64,000 nucleotides of DNA from Pseudomonas sp. 21 (GTDB lineage: Bacteria > Pseudomonadota > Gammaproteobacteria > Pseudomonadales > Pseudomonadaceae): positions 223,390 through 287,389 of the forward strand of contig NZ_JYOA01000002.1 of the NCBI RefSeq assembly GCF_000955805.1. Direction: 5' to 3'. Made by a program: the position numbers and the translations under genes. The notes below the pieces were generated by a model. The model was not told where the DNA came from. It saw nothing but the letters and a program-made list of their open reading frames with translations, and made no database searches. Every line of letters begins with the position of its first letter. Within the stretch, counting starts at the first letter, position 1. Below are positions 41,116 through 50,426 of the stretch, one piece after another.

Positions 41116-43122
41116 TCAGTTGACCTTCACCAGGCCGCCCTTGAGGGTCAGCATGCCGCCGCCGTCCACCGTCTGCTCGGCGCCGGCCTTGCTGGTGAGG
41201 CTGACGCCGGCGTCGTTGGTGAGGGTGGTGCCGGCCTTGTTGGTGAGCGAAGTACCCGCCTGGTTGGTCAGGGTCGTGCCAGCCTTGCTGGTCACCGAGG
41301 TGCCGGCTTGGGCGGCGAGGTCGGCGTCGGTTTTCAGCGTCAGGCTGCCGCCACTCTGCAGGGTGAGGGTGCCACTGACCTTGATGGTGAGGTTGCCGTC
41401 CACCGTCAGCTCGAAGTTGCCGCTCACCTGATGGCTGTAGTTGCCGCCGGTGCTGTGAGTCTGGTCGGCGCCGACCTTGACCGTGCGGGTGTCCTTCACG
41501 TCCAGCGTGTCGCTGCCGGTCTGGATGGTTACGCTGCGCTTGCCCTTTTCCAGGGTGATGGTCTCGTCGCCTTCCTTCACCGTGCGGGTGCGGGCGTTCT
41601 GCACCGTGAGCGTTTCATCGTGGCCGATGGTGGCGGTGCTGTCATTGAGCACGTTCACTTTCATGTCTTTCTGCGCCTGCAGGAAGACTTCCTCCGCGTC
41701 TTTCTTGTCCTCGAAGCGCAGCTCGTTGAAGCCGCCGCCACCCTTGGACGAATTGGTCTTGATGCCGGACTGCGTCTGGTTGTCCGGCAATGCGTAGGGC
41801 AGGGCGTTGTCGCCGTTGTAGACGCAGCCGGTGACCAGCGGACGGTCCGGGTCGCCGTCGATGAAGGTGACTATCACCTCCTGGCCGATGCGCGGAATGA
41901 ACTGCATGCCGAAGCCCTTGCCGCTCCAGGGCAGCACCACGCGGACCCAGCAGGACGAGGCCTCGTCGTTCTTGCCCTGCTGGTCCCAGGGGAACTGGAT
42001 CTTGATACGGCCATACTGGTCGGTCCAGATTTCCTCGCCGGCCTTGCCCACCACCTTGGCGGTCTGGGTGTGCATGCGCGGCTTGGGCGTGGCGCGCGGA
42101 GGGCGGTAGGCGGTGGCCTTGGGGATGGCCTCGAAGCGATTGCCGTAGTGCTCATGGTCGGCTTCGTGGGTGACCGAGGTCAGCACCCAATCGATGTTCA
42201 GGCTGGCGTCGTCATGCCCGGTCAGGGTGAACCAGTGCCCCGGCACCAGCCAGCGGCAATCGCTCTCGCCGATCAGGCGCTTCTCCTGGCTGCGCAGGCC
42301 GTCCACGCGCTGCTTGGTCAACGCATCGCCGCGGGCCTTGGCGGTGTAGCCGCCGGGATGTTCGTACTGCGCGCGCGGCCCGGCCTCGGCCTGCGCCTGG
42401 GAATACAGCGAGGTGGTAGGCGTGGTGAACTCGTAATCGGTGGCGCTGTAGGTCCCGGCGACCGCCTGCAGGCAGTACTGCGCCGAACGGATGCCGTGCA
42501 GCTCGCGCACGCCGATCTCCTGGCCCAGGTACGGCACCTTCGGCCCATTGGGGATGGGAGGGAAGGCGTCGTTGCTGTCCGCCAGCACCAGCGTGTGCTT
42601 GCCCTCTTCGTGGGTGAAGAACCAGAAGATGCCTTCTTCCTCCAGCAGCCGCGAGACGAAGGCGAAATCGCTTTCGCCGTACTGCACGCAGTATTCGCGG
42701 GGCTCATAGCTGCCCGTCAGCGACAGCTTGAAGTCGGTAAAGCCATGGGCCTTGAAGATCGTGGTGACGATGTCGCTGGTGGGGAGGTTCTGGAAGACGC
42801 GGTTGTTGCTGGCCAGGGTCAGCCACCAGAGCCAGGGCCGTAGCACCAGCTGATAACGATCGGCGGTGGCGTCAGCGGGGAGCTGGTGGATTTCGGCGAC
42901 GAGGGCGTCGAGGGGGCGGCTTCTGCCGTCGTTGTGGAGGTTGGCGGTGACGTGGGTATTCACTCCGCTGGCCAGGATGAGCGGGCTGGAGGCGAAGCCT
43001 AGTAACTCCAAGCGGGCGACACCGTTCAGCGCCTCCAGGCCGGAAACTGTCTGCGCATAGAGTTCCGTCAGCGCCGACGCCGTTAGGGAAATACTTGTGG
43101 TGGTATCGCTGGGACGGGGCAT
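41116..43122 (-). CDS. vgrG: VgrG spike protein of the main T6SS
   Basis: A 668-residue VgrG. The gp27-like region has VLRPWLWWLTLASNNRVFQN and EYCVQYGESDFAFVSRLLEE; the gp5-like OB domain GFGMQFIPRIGQEVIVTFID is followed by GDPDRPLVTGCVYNGDN and GFNELRFEDKKDAEEVFLQA. The beta-helical needle ends in five 8-residue repeats. It lacks an extra effector domain, so it should carry cargo. It is downstream of the HNH-like gene by 72 bp in the same operon. Confidence 0.95.
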   Translation of the reverse strand: MPRPSDTTTSISLTASALTELYAQTVSGLEALNGVARLELLGFASSPLILASGVNTHVTANLHNDGRSRPLDALVAEIHQLPADATADRYQLVLRPWLWWLTLASNNRVFQNLPTSDIVTTIFKAHGFTDFKLSLTGSYEPREYCVQYGESDFAFVSRLLEEEGIFWFFTHEEGKHTLVLADSNDAFPPIPNGPKVPYLGQEIGVRELHGIRSAQYCLQAVAGTYSATDYEFTTPTTSLYSQAQAEAGPRAQYEHPGGYTAKARGDALTKQRVDGLRSQEKRLIGESDCRWLVPGHWFTLTGHDDASLNIDWVLTSVTHEADHEHYGNRFEAIPKATAYRPPRATPKPRMHTQTAKVVGKAGEEIWTDQYGRIKIQFPWDQQGKNDEASSCWVRVVLPWSGKGFGMQFIPRIGQEVIVTFIDGDPDRPLVTGCVYNGDNALPYALPDNQTQSGIKTNSSKGGGGFNELRFEDKKDAEEVFLQAQKDMKVNVLNDSTATIGHDETLTVQNARTRTVKEGDETITLEKGKRSVTIQTGSDTLDVKDTRTVKVGADQTHSTGGNYSHQVSGNFELTVDGNLTIKVSGTLTLQSGGSLTLKTDADLAAQAGTSVTSKAGTTLTNQAGTSLTNKAGTTLTNDAGVSLTSKAGAEQTVDGGGMLTLKGGLVKVN
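41188..41307 (-). repeat. Five 24-bp (8-residue) repeats in the VgrG needle
   Basis: Residues about 606-645 read AGTSVTSK, AGTTLTNQ, AGTSLTNK, AGTTLTND, AGVSLTSK. This is the octad pattern of a trimeric beta-helix (gp5-like). The near-identical DNA units could change in number by slippage and so alter needle length. Confidence 0.75.
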
Positions 43123-43194
43123 CTGCGATCTCTAAGTTTAAGAGTTTCAACTAACCGGAACAGAGAAGCGAAGCCCTGCTGTGTATCAGAGTTA

Positions 43195-44004
43195 TTAGTA
43201 AATACCTGTATTGATTCCATCGAGACTTTCCATTGCATTCCCCTTCGACGGATTGCAGTGAGAGCAAAATGGTCTCAGATTTATCATGGAATGCATGCAT
43301 GCATTTATAACTCCTTGTTCTCCTGCTGCTGAGATAATGGTTGAAAGAAAAATTATCCCATTGTCCGTAAGGGTGTATCTCTTGGCTTTTTGATAGCTGA
43401 TTTCCTTTTCAAACCTGATGACGCTGCGCTTGGTCGGGATTCGAATGGGGCCCGCATTGAGCAGTGCATTATACAAAGTGCCGTGGGCGCCCGAATGAGT
43501 TAGGTAGCCCCCAGTAAAACGCAATACTTTAAGTACCGCCTGGTCGCTTCCAGTCGAAACCGGCTTCGTGTGATCAATGGTTATGAGGTAGCTGGGAAGT
43601 ACAATTCCGCAGCTGTGACAGGGGATGGCGTCGGTTTCCTCTTCACCTGGAAGCTCTCCGTCTATATATGAAAAATTTCGTTTGGTTACCTGGTAAAGCT
43701 CCCTCCATTTTTGATTTTCAATGACTTTTCTGTAGTTTGTTGTCATATAGTATTGGTCAATGTATCTGCTTAGTCGGAGCACTTCCTGGACCGACATTGA
43801 CTTTGTGGTGAAGCTCCCGTCCTGGCTGCCGGTTATTGTGAATTGGCTTTGTTCCAGGCTCGATTTTTTCTTGAAGGTTAGATGCGCCCCTGTCTCTATG
43901 TGTATTTGGGTGTCAGTGCTGTTATATATGGGGGCGGACCAATTGGTTTCATTGGCGTTGTGCTCTTTTAGGGCAATTTGATAAACTTGTGATTCTATGG
44001 ACAT
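43195..44004 (-). CDS. HNH-nuclease-like protein, candidate T6SS DNase effector
   Basis: A 269-residue protein of low GC, unlike its neighbours. The HNH/treble-clef elements are IPCHSCG (C129, C132), TIDHTKP (D144-H145), N242 in INLRP, and CSHCNPSKGN (C247, C250, N251, K254), so metal and catalytic residues are present. A roughly 100-residue insertion separates His145 from the second Cys pair. GGAG is 5 nt before the ATG. It lies between clpV and vgrG on the same strand, a usual place for cargo. No immunity gene is obvious beside it. It could instead be a domesticated or mobile-element nuclease. Confidence 0.65.
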   Translation of the reverse strand: MSIESQVYQIALKEHNANETNWSAPIYNSTDTQIHIETGAHLTFKKKSSLEQSQFTITGSQDGSFTTKSMSVQEVLRLSRYIDQYYMTTNYRKVIENQKWRELYQVTKRNFSYIDGELPGEEETDAIPCHSCGIVLPSYLITIDHTKPVSTGSDQAVLKVLRFTGGYLTHSGAHGTLYNALLNAGPIRIPTKRSVIRFEKEISYQKAKRYTLTDNGIIFLSTIISAAGEQGVINACMHSMINLRPFCSHCNPSKGNAMESLDGINTGIY

Positions 44005-44080
44005 AAGGTCTCCATGTGGGATTTACATTGGTTTATCAGTAATTTCGTATCGTGGAAAATTGTGCGAAATATAATTCTGC

Positions 44081-46630
44081 TTATTCAAGAACCCACTCCG
44101 CCAACTTCCCTGTCACTTCCGCCATCAGCACATTCTCGATATCCCTTGCCCCCGCCGAGCTGCACTTGGCGAGCACTGCCTTGACGATTGCCTGGTCGAA
44201 ATCGAACTGCTTGCCGGTCGCCGCCTTGTAGCGCTCACGCAGTTTTTCCAGCTTGGCGACGACGATGCCTTCCAGCGTCGCTTCCTCCAGCGGTCGATAG
44301 GGCACCACCGTCATGCGCGCCAGGAAAGCCGCACGGAAGGCTTGCAGCAGCACCTTGCGCAGGCGTTCGTCGAACACCGGCGTGGCAATCTGGTCGGGAA
44401 CGGTGTCCAGCAGCAGTTCGGCGCCGACGTTGCTGGTGGCGAGGATCACGGTGTTCTTGAAGTCCACCACCAGGCCGGTGCCGTCTTCCATCACGCCCTT
44501 GTCGAAGACGTTGTAGAAGGCTTCCAGCACGTCGGGGTGGGCCTTTTCGATTTCATCCAGCAGCACCACCGAGTAGGGGCGGCGGCGCACGGCTTCGGTT
44601 AGCACACCCCCGGTGCCGTAGCCGACGTAGCCGGGCGGGGCGCCCTTGAGCTGGCTGACGGTGTGGGCTTCCTGGTACTCGGAGAGGTTGATGCTGATGA
44701 GGTTGCGCTCGCCGCCGTAGAGGGCGTCGGCCAGGGCGTAGGCGGTCTCGGTCTTGCCCACGCCGGTGGGGCCGAGCAGGAGGAATACGCCCACCGGCTT
44801 GGCCGGGTCGGTGAGGCCGGCGCGGTAGGCCTGGATGCGCTGGGCAATGGTGCCCAGCGCGGCTCCCTGGCCCATCACCCGCTGGCCCATGCGCTGCGCC
44901 AGGGTACGGATGGCGTGGGCTTCATCGGCAAGCATCTTGCCCACGGGGATGCCGGTCCAGCCGGCGATCACTGCGGCCACGGTCTTCGAGTCGACCTGCT
45001 CGGGCACCAGCGGGTCGTCCTCGCGGATGGCGTCGAGGCCGGCTTCCAGGCGCGCCAGTTCGGCGGCCAGGTGGTCGATGCGGCCGTCGAGTTCTTCATC
45101 GGGCTTGGCGGCGTCGGCGCTCTCACTCAGGGTCAGCAGTTCGCGGCGTGATTGCAGCAGTTCGCGCACCGCCTCGCGTTCTTCGCCCCAGCGTTTTTCC
45201 AGGGCGCGGATGGACGACAGGTTGCCCACCGATTCCTGCTCCAGACCGGTGATGCGCGCGCTGTGGTCCAGGCCGGTGGCCTGTTCGCGGCGCAGGCGTT
45301 GCAGCTCTTCCTCCACCGCCAGTTCGCGGTGGCGCAGGTTTTCCAGGGCCGGAGGCACGTCATGCTGGGCCAGGGCGACACGGGCGCAGGCGGTGTCCAG
45401 CACGCTGATGGCCTTGTCCGGCAACTGGCGGCCGGAGATGTAGCGGTGCGAGAGCTTCACCGCGTCCTGGATGGCCACGTCCAGCACCTGCACGCCGTGG
45501 TGTTGTTCGAGCTTGGCGGCGACGCCGCGCAGCATATCCACGGCGGTGGCCTCGTCGGGCTCCTCGACCTGCACCAGCTGGAAGCGCCGGGCCAGCGCGG
45601 GGTCCTTTTCGAAGTACTTCTTGTATTCCAGCCAGGTGGTGGCGGCCAGGGTGCGCAGCTCGCCACGGGCCAGCGCCGGCTTGAGCAGGTTGGCGGCGTC
45701 GCTGCCGCCTTCCGCGCCGCCAGCACCGATCAGGGTGTGGGCTTCGTCGATGAACAGGATGATCGGATGCTCACTGCTGCGCACCGCATCGATCACGCCT
45801 TTCAGGCGCTGTTCGAACTCGCCCTTGATCCCGGCGCCGGCCTGCAGCAGGCCGAGGTCGAGCACGCGCAGCACCACGCCCTGCAAGGGCGGTGGCACCT
45901 CGCCGGCGGCGATGCGCAGGGCCAGGCCTTCCACCACGGCGGTCTTGCCGACGCCGGGGGCGCCGACCAGGATCGGGTTGTTCTGCCGGCGGCGCAGGAG
46001 GATGTCCACGCATTGGCGGATTTCGCCGTCGCGCCCGACGATGGGGTCGATGCGTCCGGCATGGGCATCGGCGGTGAGGTCCTGGGTGTACTGGTCGAGC
46101 ACGCTGTCCTGGGCCGCTGCACCGGTGGGTGCGGCCTTGGCCGGGGTGCGTGCGCCGGGGGGCTGTTCGCGGGAGCCTTCGGTCCATTCCAGGAGCTTTT
46201 CACGCAGTGTCTCGTGGGGAATGCGCAGCAGCGACGAGGCGCTGTTGAGCAGCAGGGCACGGCGTTCCTCGCGGTCGAGCAGGGCGAGCAGCAGCAGTCC
46301 GGAGCGGATCGCCGGCTGACCGAGCACGCTGGCTTGTACCACCGCGTCTTCCAGCAGGCCGATGGTCTGTGGCGATAGCGCCGGGGTGCGCGTGCTGCCG
46401 ATGCGGAACAGCTCCAGCGCCGTGTTGATCTCACCGACCAGCTGGTCGCGCTCAAGGCCGAAGCGCGGCAGCAGCCGAGCGAGGTCGCCGCCGTCGATGT
46501 CCAGCAGCTCCAGCAGCAGGTGCTCGATCTCGACGTAGTGGTGGGTGCGTTGCAGGCAGCGCTGCGCGGCGCGCTCCAGGGCGCGGCGGGATTCTGGGTT
46601 GAGGCGGCCGATCAGGCTGGCGAGGTCCAT
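44081..46630 (-). CDS. clpV: T6SS sheath-recycling AAA+ ATPase
   Basis: An 849-residue Clp/Hsp100 ATPase (TssH). The N-terminal domain that binds the TssC N-terminal helix spans about 1-150. D1 has Walker A GAPGVGKT (about 223-230) and FIDEAH; a coiled middle domain follows; D2 has GPTGVGKT (about 611-618) and LLDEIEKAHPD. It unfolds contracted TssBC sheath in the cytoplasm. The ATG overlaps the tssG stop (ATGA). Upstream in-frame sequence is Arg/Pro shadow. Confidence 0.95.
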   Translation of the reverse strand: MDLASLIGRLNPESRRALERAAQRCLQRTHHYVEIEHLLLELLDIDGGDLARLLPRFGLERDQLVGEINTALELFRIGSTRTPALSPQTIGLLEDAVVQASVLGQPAIRSGLLLLALLDREERRALLLNSASSLLRIPHETLREKLLEWTEGSREQPPGARTPAKAAPTGAAAQDSVLDQYTQDLTADAHAGRIDPIVGRDGEIRQCVDILLRRRQNNPILVGAPGVGKTAVVEGLALRIAAGEVPPPLQGVVLRVLDLGLLQAGAGIKGEFEQRLKGVIDAVRSSEHPIILFIDEAHTLIGAGGAEGGSDAANLLKPALARGELRTLAATTWLEYKKYFEKDPALARRFQLVQVEEPDEATAVDMLRGVAAKLEQHHGVQVLDVAIQDAVKLSHRYISGRQLPDKAISVLDTACARVALAQHDVPPALENLRHRELAVEEELQRLRREQATGLDHSARITGLEQESVGNLSSIRALEKRWGEEREAVRELLQSRRELLTLSESADAAKPDEELDGRIDHLAAELARLEAGLDAIREDDPLVPEQVDSKTVAAVIAGWTGIPVGKMLADEAHAIRTLAQRMGQRVMGQGAALGTIAQRIQAYRAGLTDPAKPVGVFLLLGPTGVGKTETAYALADALYGGERNLISINLSEYQEAHTVSQLKGAPPGYVGYGTGGVLTEAVRRRPYSVVLLDEIEKAHPDVLEAFYNVFDKGVMEDGTGLVVDFKNTVILATSNVGAELLLDTVPDQIATPVFDERLRKVLLQAFRAAFLARMTVVPYRPLEEATLEGIVVAKLEKLRERYKAATGKQFDFDQAIVKAVLAKCSSAGARDIENVLMAEVTGKLAEWVLE

Positions 46631-47643
46631 CAGGGCATCTCCGCGTGGCGCAGGGTCAGGTCGATGGGTTGTACGGCGCCGCCGCTGCGGCGCAGGCCGG
46701 TGTTCCAGTTCAGCCTCGGGGCATGGTTGCGGCCGAGGGCCAGCGGCCCGCTGGCGCGCACCAGCAGGCGCAGCCGGCAGTCGAGGTCGGGGCCGAAGTA
46801 CAGCGCGCTCAGGTGGGCCAGCAGCGGATAGGCGATGCCGTCCGGGAAGAAGTGCCGCGCCGTGGCTTCGTCCAGCGGGCCGAGGCGCAGGTGGAAGCCG
46901 GCGTGTTCGTCCCACACGCGGGTGCCGGCGATGGCGTCGCGGCCGAGGCCCAGGTTGGCGCCCCCGCGTTGCAGCACGCTACGCCGGGCCGGCGGAATCT
47001 CGCGCCAGGCGCCGGCATAGGCCTCGCACTCGGCGGGGATGCCGAACTGTTCGCGGAGCATGGCGGCGAAGCCCACCAGCGAACGGCGATTGCCCGAGAA
47101 GTGCGCGCTGCGGGCGAGCACGCTGGCGTCGGGCAGCGCGCCGCGCTCATGCAGGCCGGCTGGCAGCAGGCCCACCAGGGCCCGCAGCGGGCGGCGCAGG
47201 GGCGCGGCGGCAGGGGGTTGGAAACCCACGGCCAGCCGGTGTTTGCGCAATACCCGGTAGAGCAGGCTGAGCAGGCGGTGCTGGAACAGGTCGAGGAATT
47301 CGGCGGGCGCGTGGTCCTTCTGCCGGGCGCGTTGCTGCAGCCATTCCTGGTAGGCGTAGGGCAGGGCACCGTCGGCGCCGCCCAGGCCGAAGATGGAAGT
47401 GCTCAGCAGCGGCCGGTCATCCTCGTCTTCCAGGGTATCGATCTGGCTGGGGGCGAACACCGGCGTCAGCGGGCCGCGCAGGCGCAGCGCTTCGGCGTCC
47501 GGACGGCTGCCGTGGCCCAGCGGCGTGGCCTGGGGCTGTTCGTGCTCGAGCAGCAGCAGCGCCTGCAGCCACTCGAAGCGGTGCGGCTCGGCGCGCAGGC
47601 GCCGGCTCAGAGAGTGAGGGGCTGGCCGGCCTGGGGTTGCCAT
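46630..47643 (-). CDS. tssG: T6SS baseplate protein TssG
   Basis: A 337-residue protein with the TssG (VasB/ImpH) pattern FEWLQALLLLEHEQP at the N-terminus and FLDLFQHRLLSLLYRVLRKH in the middle. TssG forms the baseplate wedge with TssF, TssE and TssK. The start at 47643 overlaps tssF by 37 bp; the stop overlaps the clpV start. Confidence 0.93.
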   Translation of the reverse strand: MATPGRPAPHSLSRRLRAEPHRFEWLQALLLLEHEQPQATPLGHGSRPDAEALRLRGPLTPVFAPSQIDTLEDEDDRPLLSTSIFGLGGADGALPYAYQEWLQQRARQKDHAPAEFLDLFQHRLLSLLYRVLRKHRLAVGFQPPAAAPLRRPLRALVGLLPAGLHERGALPDASVLARSAHFSGNRRSLVGFAAMLREQFGIPAECEAYAGAWREIPPARRSVLQRGGANLGLGRDAIAGTRVWDEHAGFHLRLGPLDEATARHFFPDGIAYPLLAHLSALYFGPDLDCRLRLLVRASGPLALGRNHAPRLNWNTGLRRSGGAVQPIDLTLRHAEMP

Positions 47644-49433
47644 CGGCAGATCTCCTGGTCCGATTGCACCAGCACCGTGCGCACGAAGCGGTTGGCATTG
47701 GCGTAGAGCGAAAAGAACTGCGCGAGCACGGCTCCGAACAGCACCGCACTGGCACCGACAAAGGCCTGGCGTTCCAGGTGTACGCGAACCTCCAGGCCGT
47801 TGCGCCAACCGCGCCAGGCGTCGCTGCCGACATGGTCGACCACGCGCGTGCAGTCCAGCCGGACCAGCCCGCCGATCTGCCGGGCGGCCAGCTTGTCTTC
47901 GCTGAAGTCGTGCAGCGTGAGGATTTCCCGCAGGGCATCGAGGGCCTGCGGACCCTCCACCAGCGACAGGTGGTTGAGCGTGAGCTGCGAGACCAGTTGC
48001 CAGCGCGAGGGGCCATCCAGTTCCGGCTGGCATTGCCGACTCGGTGCGCGCAACAGGCTGGCGCGGGCCACCGGTCCGGGGCGCTCGAAGGCCAGCTCGG
48101 TGCCGGCCGGCAGGTACTCGGCCAGGCTGCGGTTGGTGCACAGGAGTTCTGCGCTGAGGCTGTACTGAGGCGTTTCTTCCAGGGGTTGCAGGCCGGCGTC
48201 CACCAGGGTCAGCAACAGGTCGCTGCCGCGCCGATTGGGCGTCATGCCCTCGACCCGCCGCGCGTGCCAGTAGAGGCCGAACGCGCCGGGGCGGTGCTGG
48301 GTGCCGTGGTAGGGCGCGACCGCGACCACTCCGAGCGGGGTGCTGGCGCGCAGGGAGCGGATACTGTGGATCTCCACCGAGTTCTCGCGGTGGGCGTCGG
48401 CGATCAGGCGGTATTCGCTGCGCGTGCCATCCGGCCGCAGCGGCTCGGAGGTGCGCGGGAACAGGTTGATCGCCGGCACGCAGCCCAGCGCCAGGTCGCT
48501 GGCCTGCAGGGTCAGGCGGGCAGGGGCGGGGCGGTCGAAGAGGACATAAAGATAGAGCTGCTCGCCGCTGGCGCGCAGGCCTTCGAGTGGCAGGTCGAAG
48601 AAGGCGAACTTGTCGGGGAAGGCGAAGTACTCGGCGAGCAGGCGCAAGCCGGGATGCACGCGTTCGTCCTCCGGCAGCAGCGCCTGCTCGGCGGCGAAGC
48701 CGACCCGTTGCGGCAGGCCAGCCAGGCGTTGTGGCGGCGCCCCTTCGGCCTCGGCGACCAGGCCGCAGGCGTGGGCGCCTAGCAGATCATGGAGGGCGGC
48801 CTTGGCAACGGGGTTGGCGGCCAGGTGGATGCGCAGGCTGTCGATGTCTAGCGCAGCCCAGCCGTCCTTGTCGAGGCAGCGCAGGTCCAGGCGCAGGGCT
48901 CCGCGGACCCCGGCGCTGCCGGTGGCGGCCTGGGCTTCCTCGGCGCCGAGCAGCACGACTTCTTCGATGCGCAACGGCCACAGGGTGACGTCGTCGGTGG
49001 TGCGCCAGTGCAAGGTCTGGCCGCGCAGTTCTTCCGGCAGTTCGATGCGTTCCTGGCCCGGTACGCTGACGAACAACGGGGTGCCGCGCGGCAGGTGGAA
49101 GCCGGCATTCAGCTTGCCCTTGGCCGGGTCCGGCTCGAAGCACACCACGGCGCAGGAGGGCAGGGGCCGCAGGGCGATGGGGTAGAGCTGTTCGAGCAGT
49201 GCGTCGCTGAACTGGGCATAGTCGTCGTCCAGGCGTCGCTGCAGGCGCGCGGCAAGCAGGGCAAAACCTTCCAGGAGGCGCTCGACATGGGGGTCGCCGC
49301 ACTCGCCGGGGCCCAGTTCCAGCCGGCGCGCCACCTTGGGATAGCGCGCGGCGAAACCGGCGCCGGCGTGGCGCAGCCAGGTCAGTTCGCGCTGGTAGTA
49401 ATCCAGCAGTTCGGCATCAATCGAGTCGCTCAT
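47607..49433 (-). CDS. tssF: T6SS baseplate protein TssF
   Basis: A 608-residue protein with the TssF (VasA/ImpG) start LLDYYQRELTWLRHAGAGFA followed by PHVERLLEGFALLAARLQRR and a C-terminal DFSEDKLAARQIGGLVRLDC region. It builds the wedge with TssG. ATG 49433 overlaps the end of tssE by 17 bp, showing coupling. Confidence 0.93.
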   Translation of the reverse strand: MSDSIDAELLDYYQRELTWLRHAGAGFAARYPKVARRLELGPGECGDPHVERLLEGFALLAARLQRRLDDDYAQFSDALLEQLYPIALRPLPSCAVVCFEPDPAKGKLNAGFHLPRGTPLFVSVPGQERIELPEELRGQTLHWRTTDDVTLWPLRIEEVVLLGAEEAQAATGSAGVRGALRLDLRCLDKDGWAALDIDSLRIHLAANPVAKAALHDLLGAHACGLVAEAEGAPPQRLAGLPQRVGFAAEQALLPEDERVHPGLRLLAEYFAFPDKFAFFDLPLEGLRASGEQLYLYVLFDRPAPARLTLQASDLALGCVPAINLFPRTSEPLRPDGTRSEYRLIADAHRENSVEIHSIRSLRASTPLGVVAVAPYHGTQHRPGAFGLYWHARRVEGMTPNRRGSDLLLTLVDAGLQPLEETPQYSLSAELLCTNRSLAEYLPAGTELAFERPGPVARASLLRAPSRQCQPELDGPSRWQLVSQLTLNHLSLVEGPQALDALREILTLHDFSEDKLAARQIGGLVRLDCTRVVDHVGSDAWRGWRNGLEVRVHLERQAFVGASAVLFGAVLAQFFSLYANANRFVRTVLVQSDQEICRWQPQAGQPLTL

Positions 49434-49845
49434 GGCGTACTTCCAGTGTTCCGCCAACGGGGATGAGTTCGAACAGAAGGGGCGCACGGCCGGCGTCCTG
49501 GCACAGATTGCCGAGCAGGCGTACGCGCAGGCGCTGCGGGTGCTGCGGATCGGCGTCGACCACGACTTCGCTCAGCCCCAGGCGTGGTTCGAAGCGGGTC
49601 ACCGCGCGGCGGATCTCCCGGGCCAGGTGCAGGCGGTCGGCTTCGCGGCGGGGCTGCAGGGCCGTCCAGTCAGCAATGCCGTAAGCCAGGATGCCAACAC
49701 CGTTGCCCACGGGACTGCGGCTATTGAACAGACGCGACAGCTCCTGCGCGACCGAGGCCGCCAGGGCGCGCTGGTCGAAGGCCGGTTCCGCCTCTCCGGC
49801 TTCGGAGAGACGGTCCAGCAGCGGTGGCCGAGCGATGCCGTGCAA
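49417..49845 (-). CDS. tssE: T6SS baseplate gp25-like protein TssE
   Basis: A 142-residue gp25-like protein; the core GILAYGIADWTALQPRREAD then VTRFEPRL carries the family signature. It begins with TTG (49843-49845), 9 nt after AAGGA and 12 bp after the hcp stop; no ATG or GTG in frame fits better. It links the sheath to the baseplate. Confidence 0.9.
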   Translation of the reverse strand: MHGIARPPLLDRLSEAGEAEPAFDQRALAASVAQELSRLFNSRSPVGNGVGILAYGIADWTALQPRREADRLHLAREIRRAVTRFEPRLGLSEVVVDADPQHPQRLRVRLLGNLCQDAGRAPLLFELIPVGGTLEVRHERLD

Positions 49846-49857
49846 GGCCCGGTGTCC

Positions 49858-50355
49858 TTAACTGGCCAGCTTGTTGGCGGCCATGTCCCAGGTCGAGGCG
49901 GCGGTGCCTTCCTTGCTGCCGTCGTCCTTTTGCGCCGTGAGCTCCCATTTGATCTTGGTGAAGTTCAACGACATTGTTTCCACCGGTTTGCCACCGGCGC
50001 CACCGCTGACGCTGACGTTGGACAGCACCACGTTGTTCAGGGTGTAGGTGATGAAGGGCATGATCTTGCCGTCGCCCTCGGCGGCGTTGCGGCCGATGGT
50101 CAGGGTGGCGGTGGGGATGGCCTTGCCGGAGCAGCAGTATTCGTTGAGCGTCGGGGTCGAGGTGTCGACGAACTTGGTCAGGGTGAATTCGCCGATGTGC
50201 GGCTTGCCGGAAGTGCGCTCCGAGTTGCTGACATCGTTGGTCACCTGCATGGCGACGTTGTGGCTGTACGACATGATTTCGATCTTGTTTTCGAAGCCGG
50301 CCAGCAGGCTGTCGCCCTTGATGTCGTCGCCCAGGTCGAGAAGTATCGCATCCAT
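49858..50355 (-). CDS. hcp: T6SS inner tube protein Hcp
   Basis: A 165-residue Hcp1-type protein: DDIKGDSLLAGFENKIEIMS at the start, SGKPHIGEFTLTKFVDTSTP in the middle and VETMSLNFTKIKWELTAQ near the end. Hexamers stack into the tube and chaperone effectors. It lies 71 bp after tssC with a strong hairpin in the gap. AGCGGAGTTTTCCACC gives the ribosome site. Confidence 0.95.
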   Translation of the reverse strand: MDAILLDLGDDIKGDSLLAGFENKIEIMSYSHNVAMQVTNDVSNSERTSGKPHIGEFTLTKFVDTSTPTLNEYCCSGKAIPTATLTIGRNAAEGDGKIMPFITYTLNNVVLSNVSVSGGAGGKPVETMSLNFTKIKWELTAQKDDGSKEGTAASTWDMAANKLAS

Positions 50356-50397
50356 GGTGGAAAACTCCGCTGCTTGAAAGAGGTGGGATCAGGTGAA

Positions 50398-50421
50398 GGG
50401 GCCGCCCGCACGGGCGGCCCC
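50398..50421 (-). promoter_or_regulatory. Strong GC hairpin between tssC and hcp
   Basis: GGGGCCGCCCG-CA-CGGGCGGCCCC is a perfect 11-bp dyad starting 6 bp after the tssC stop on the minus strand. There is no T-run after it in the direction of transcription. It may stall polymerase in part, or protect the downstream hcp message from 5' decay and so raise Hcp over its neighbours. Confidence 0.55.
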
Positions 50422-50426
50422 CTGGC

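Noticed and set aside
43760..43981. A small plus-strand gene opposite the HNH-like gene as its immunity gene
   Set aside because: Its 73 residues are antisense to a conserved reading and lack a ribosome site; no evidence of an antitoxin.
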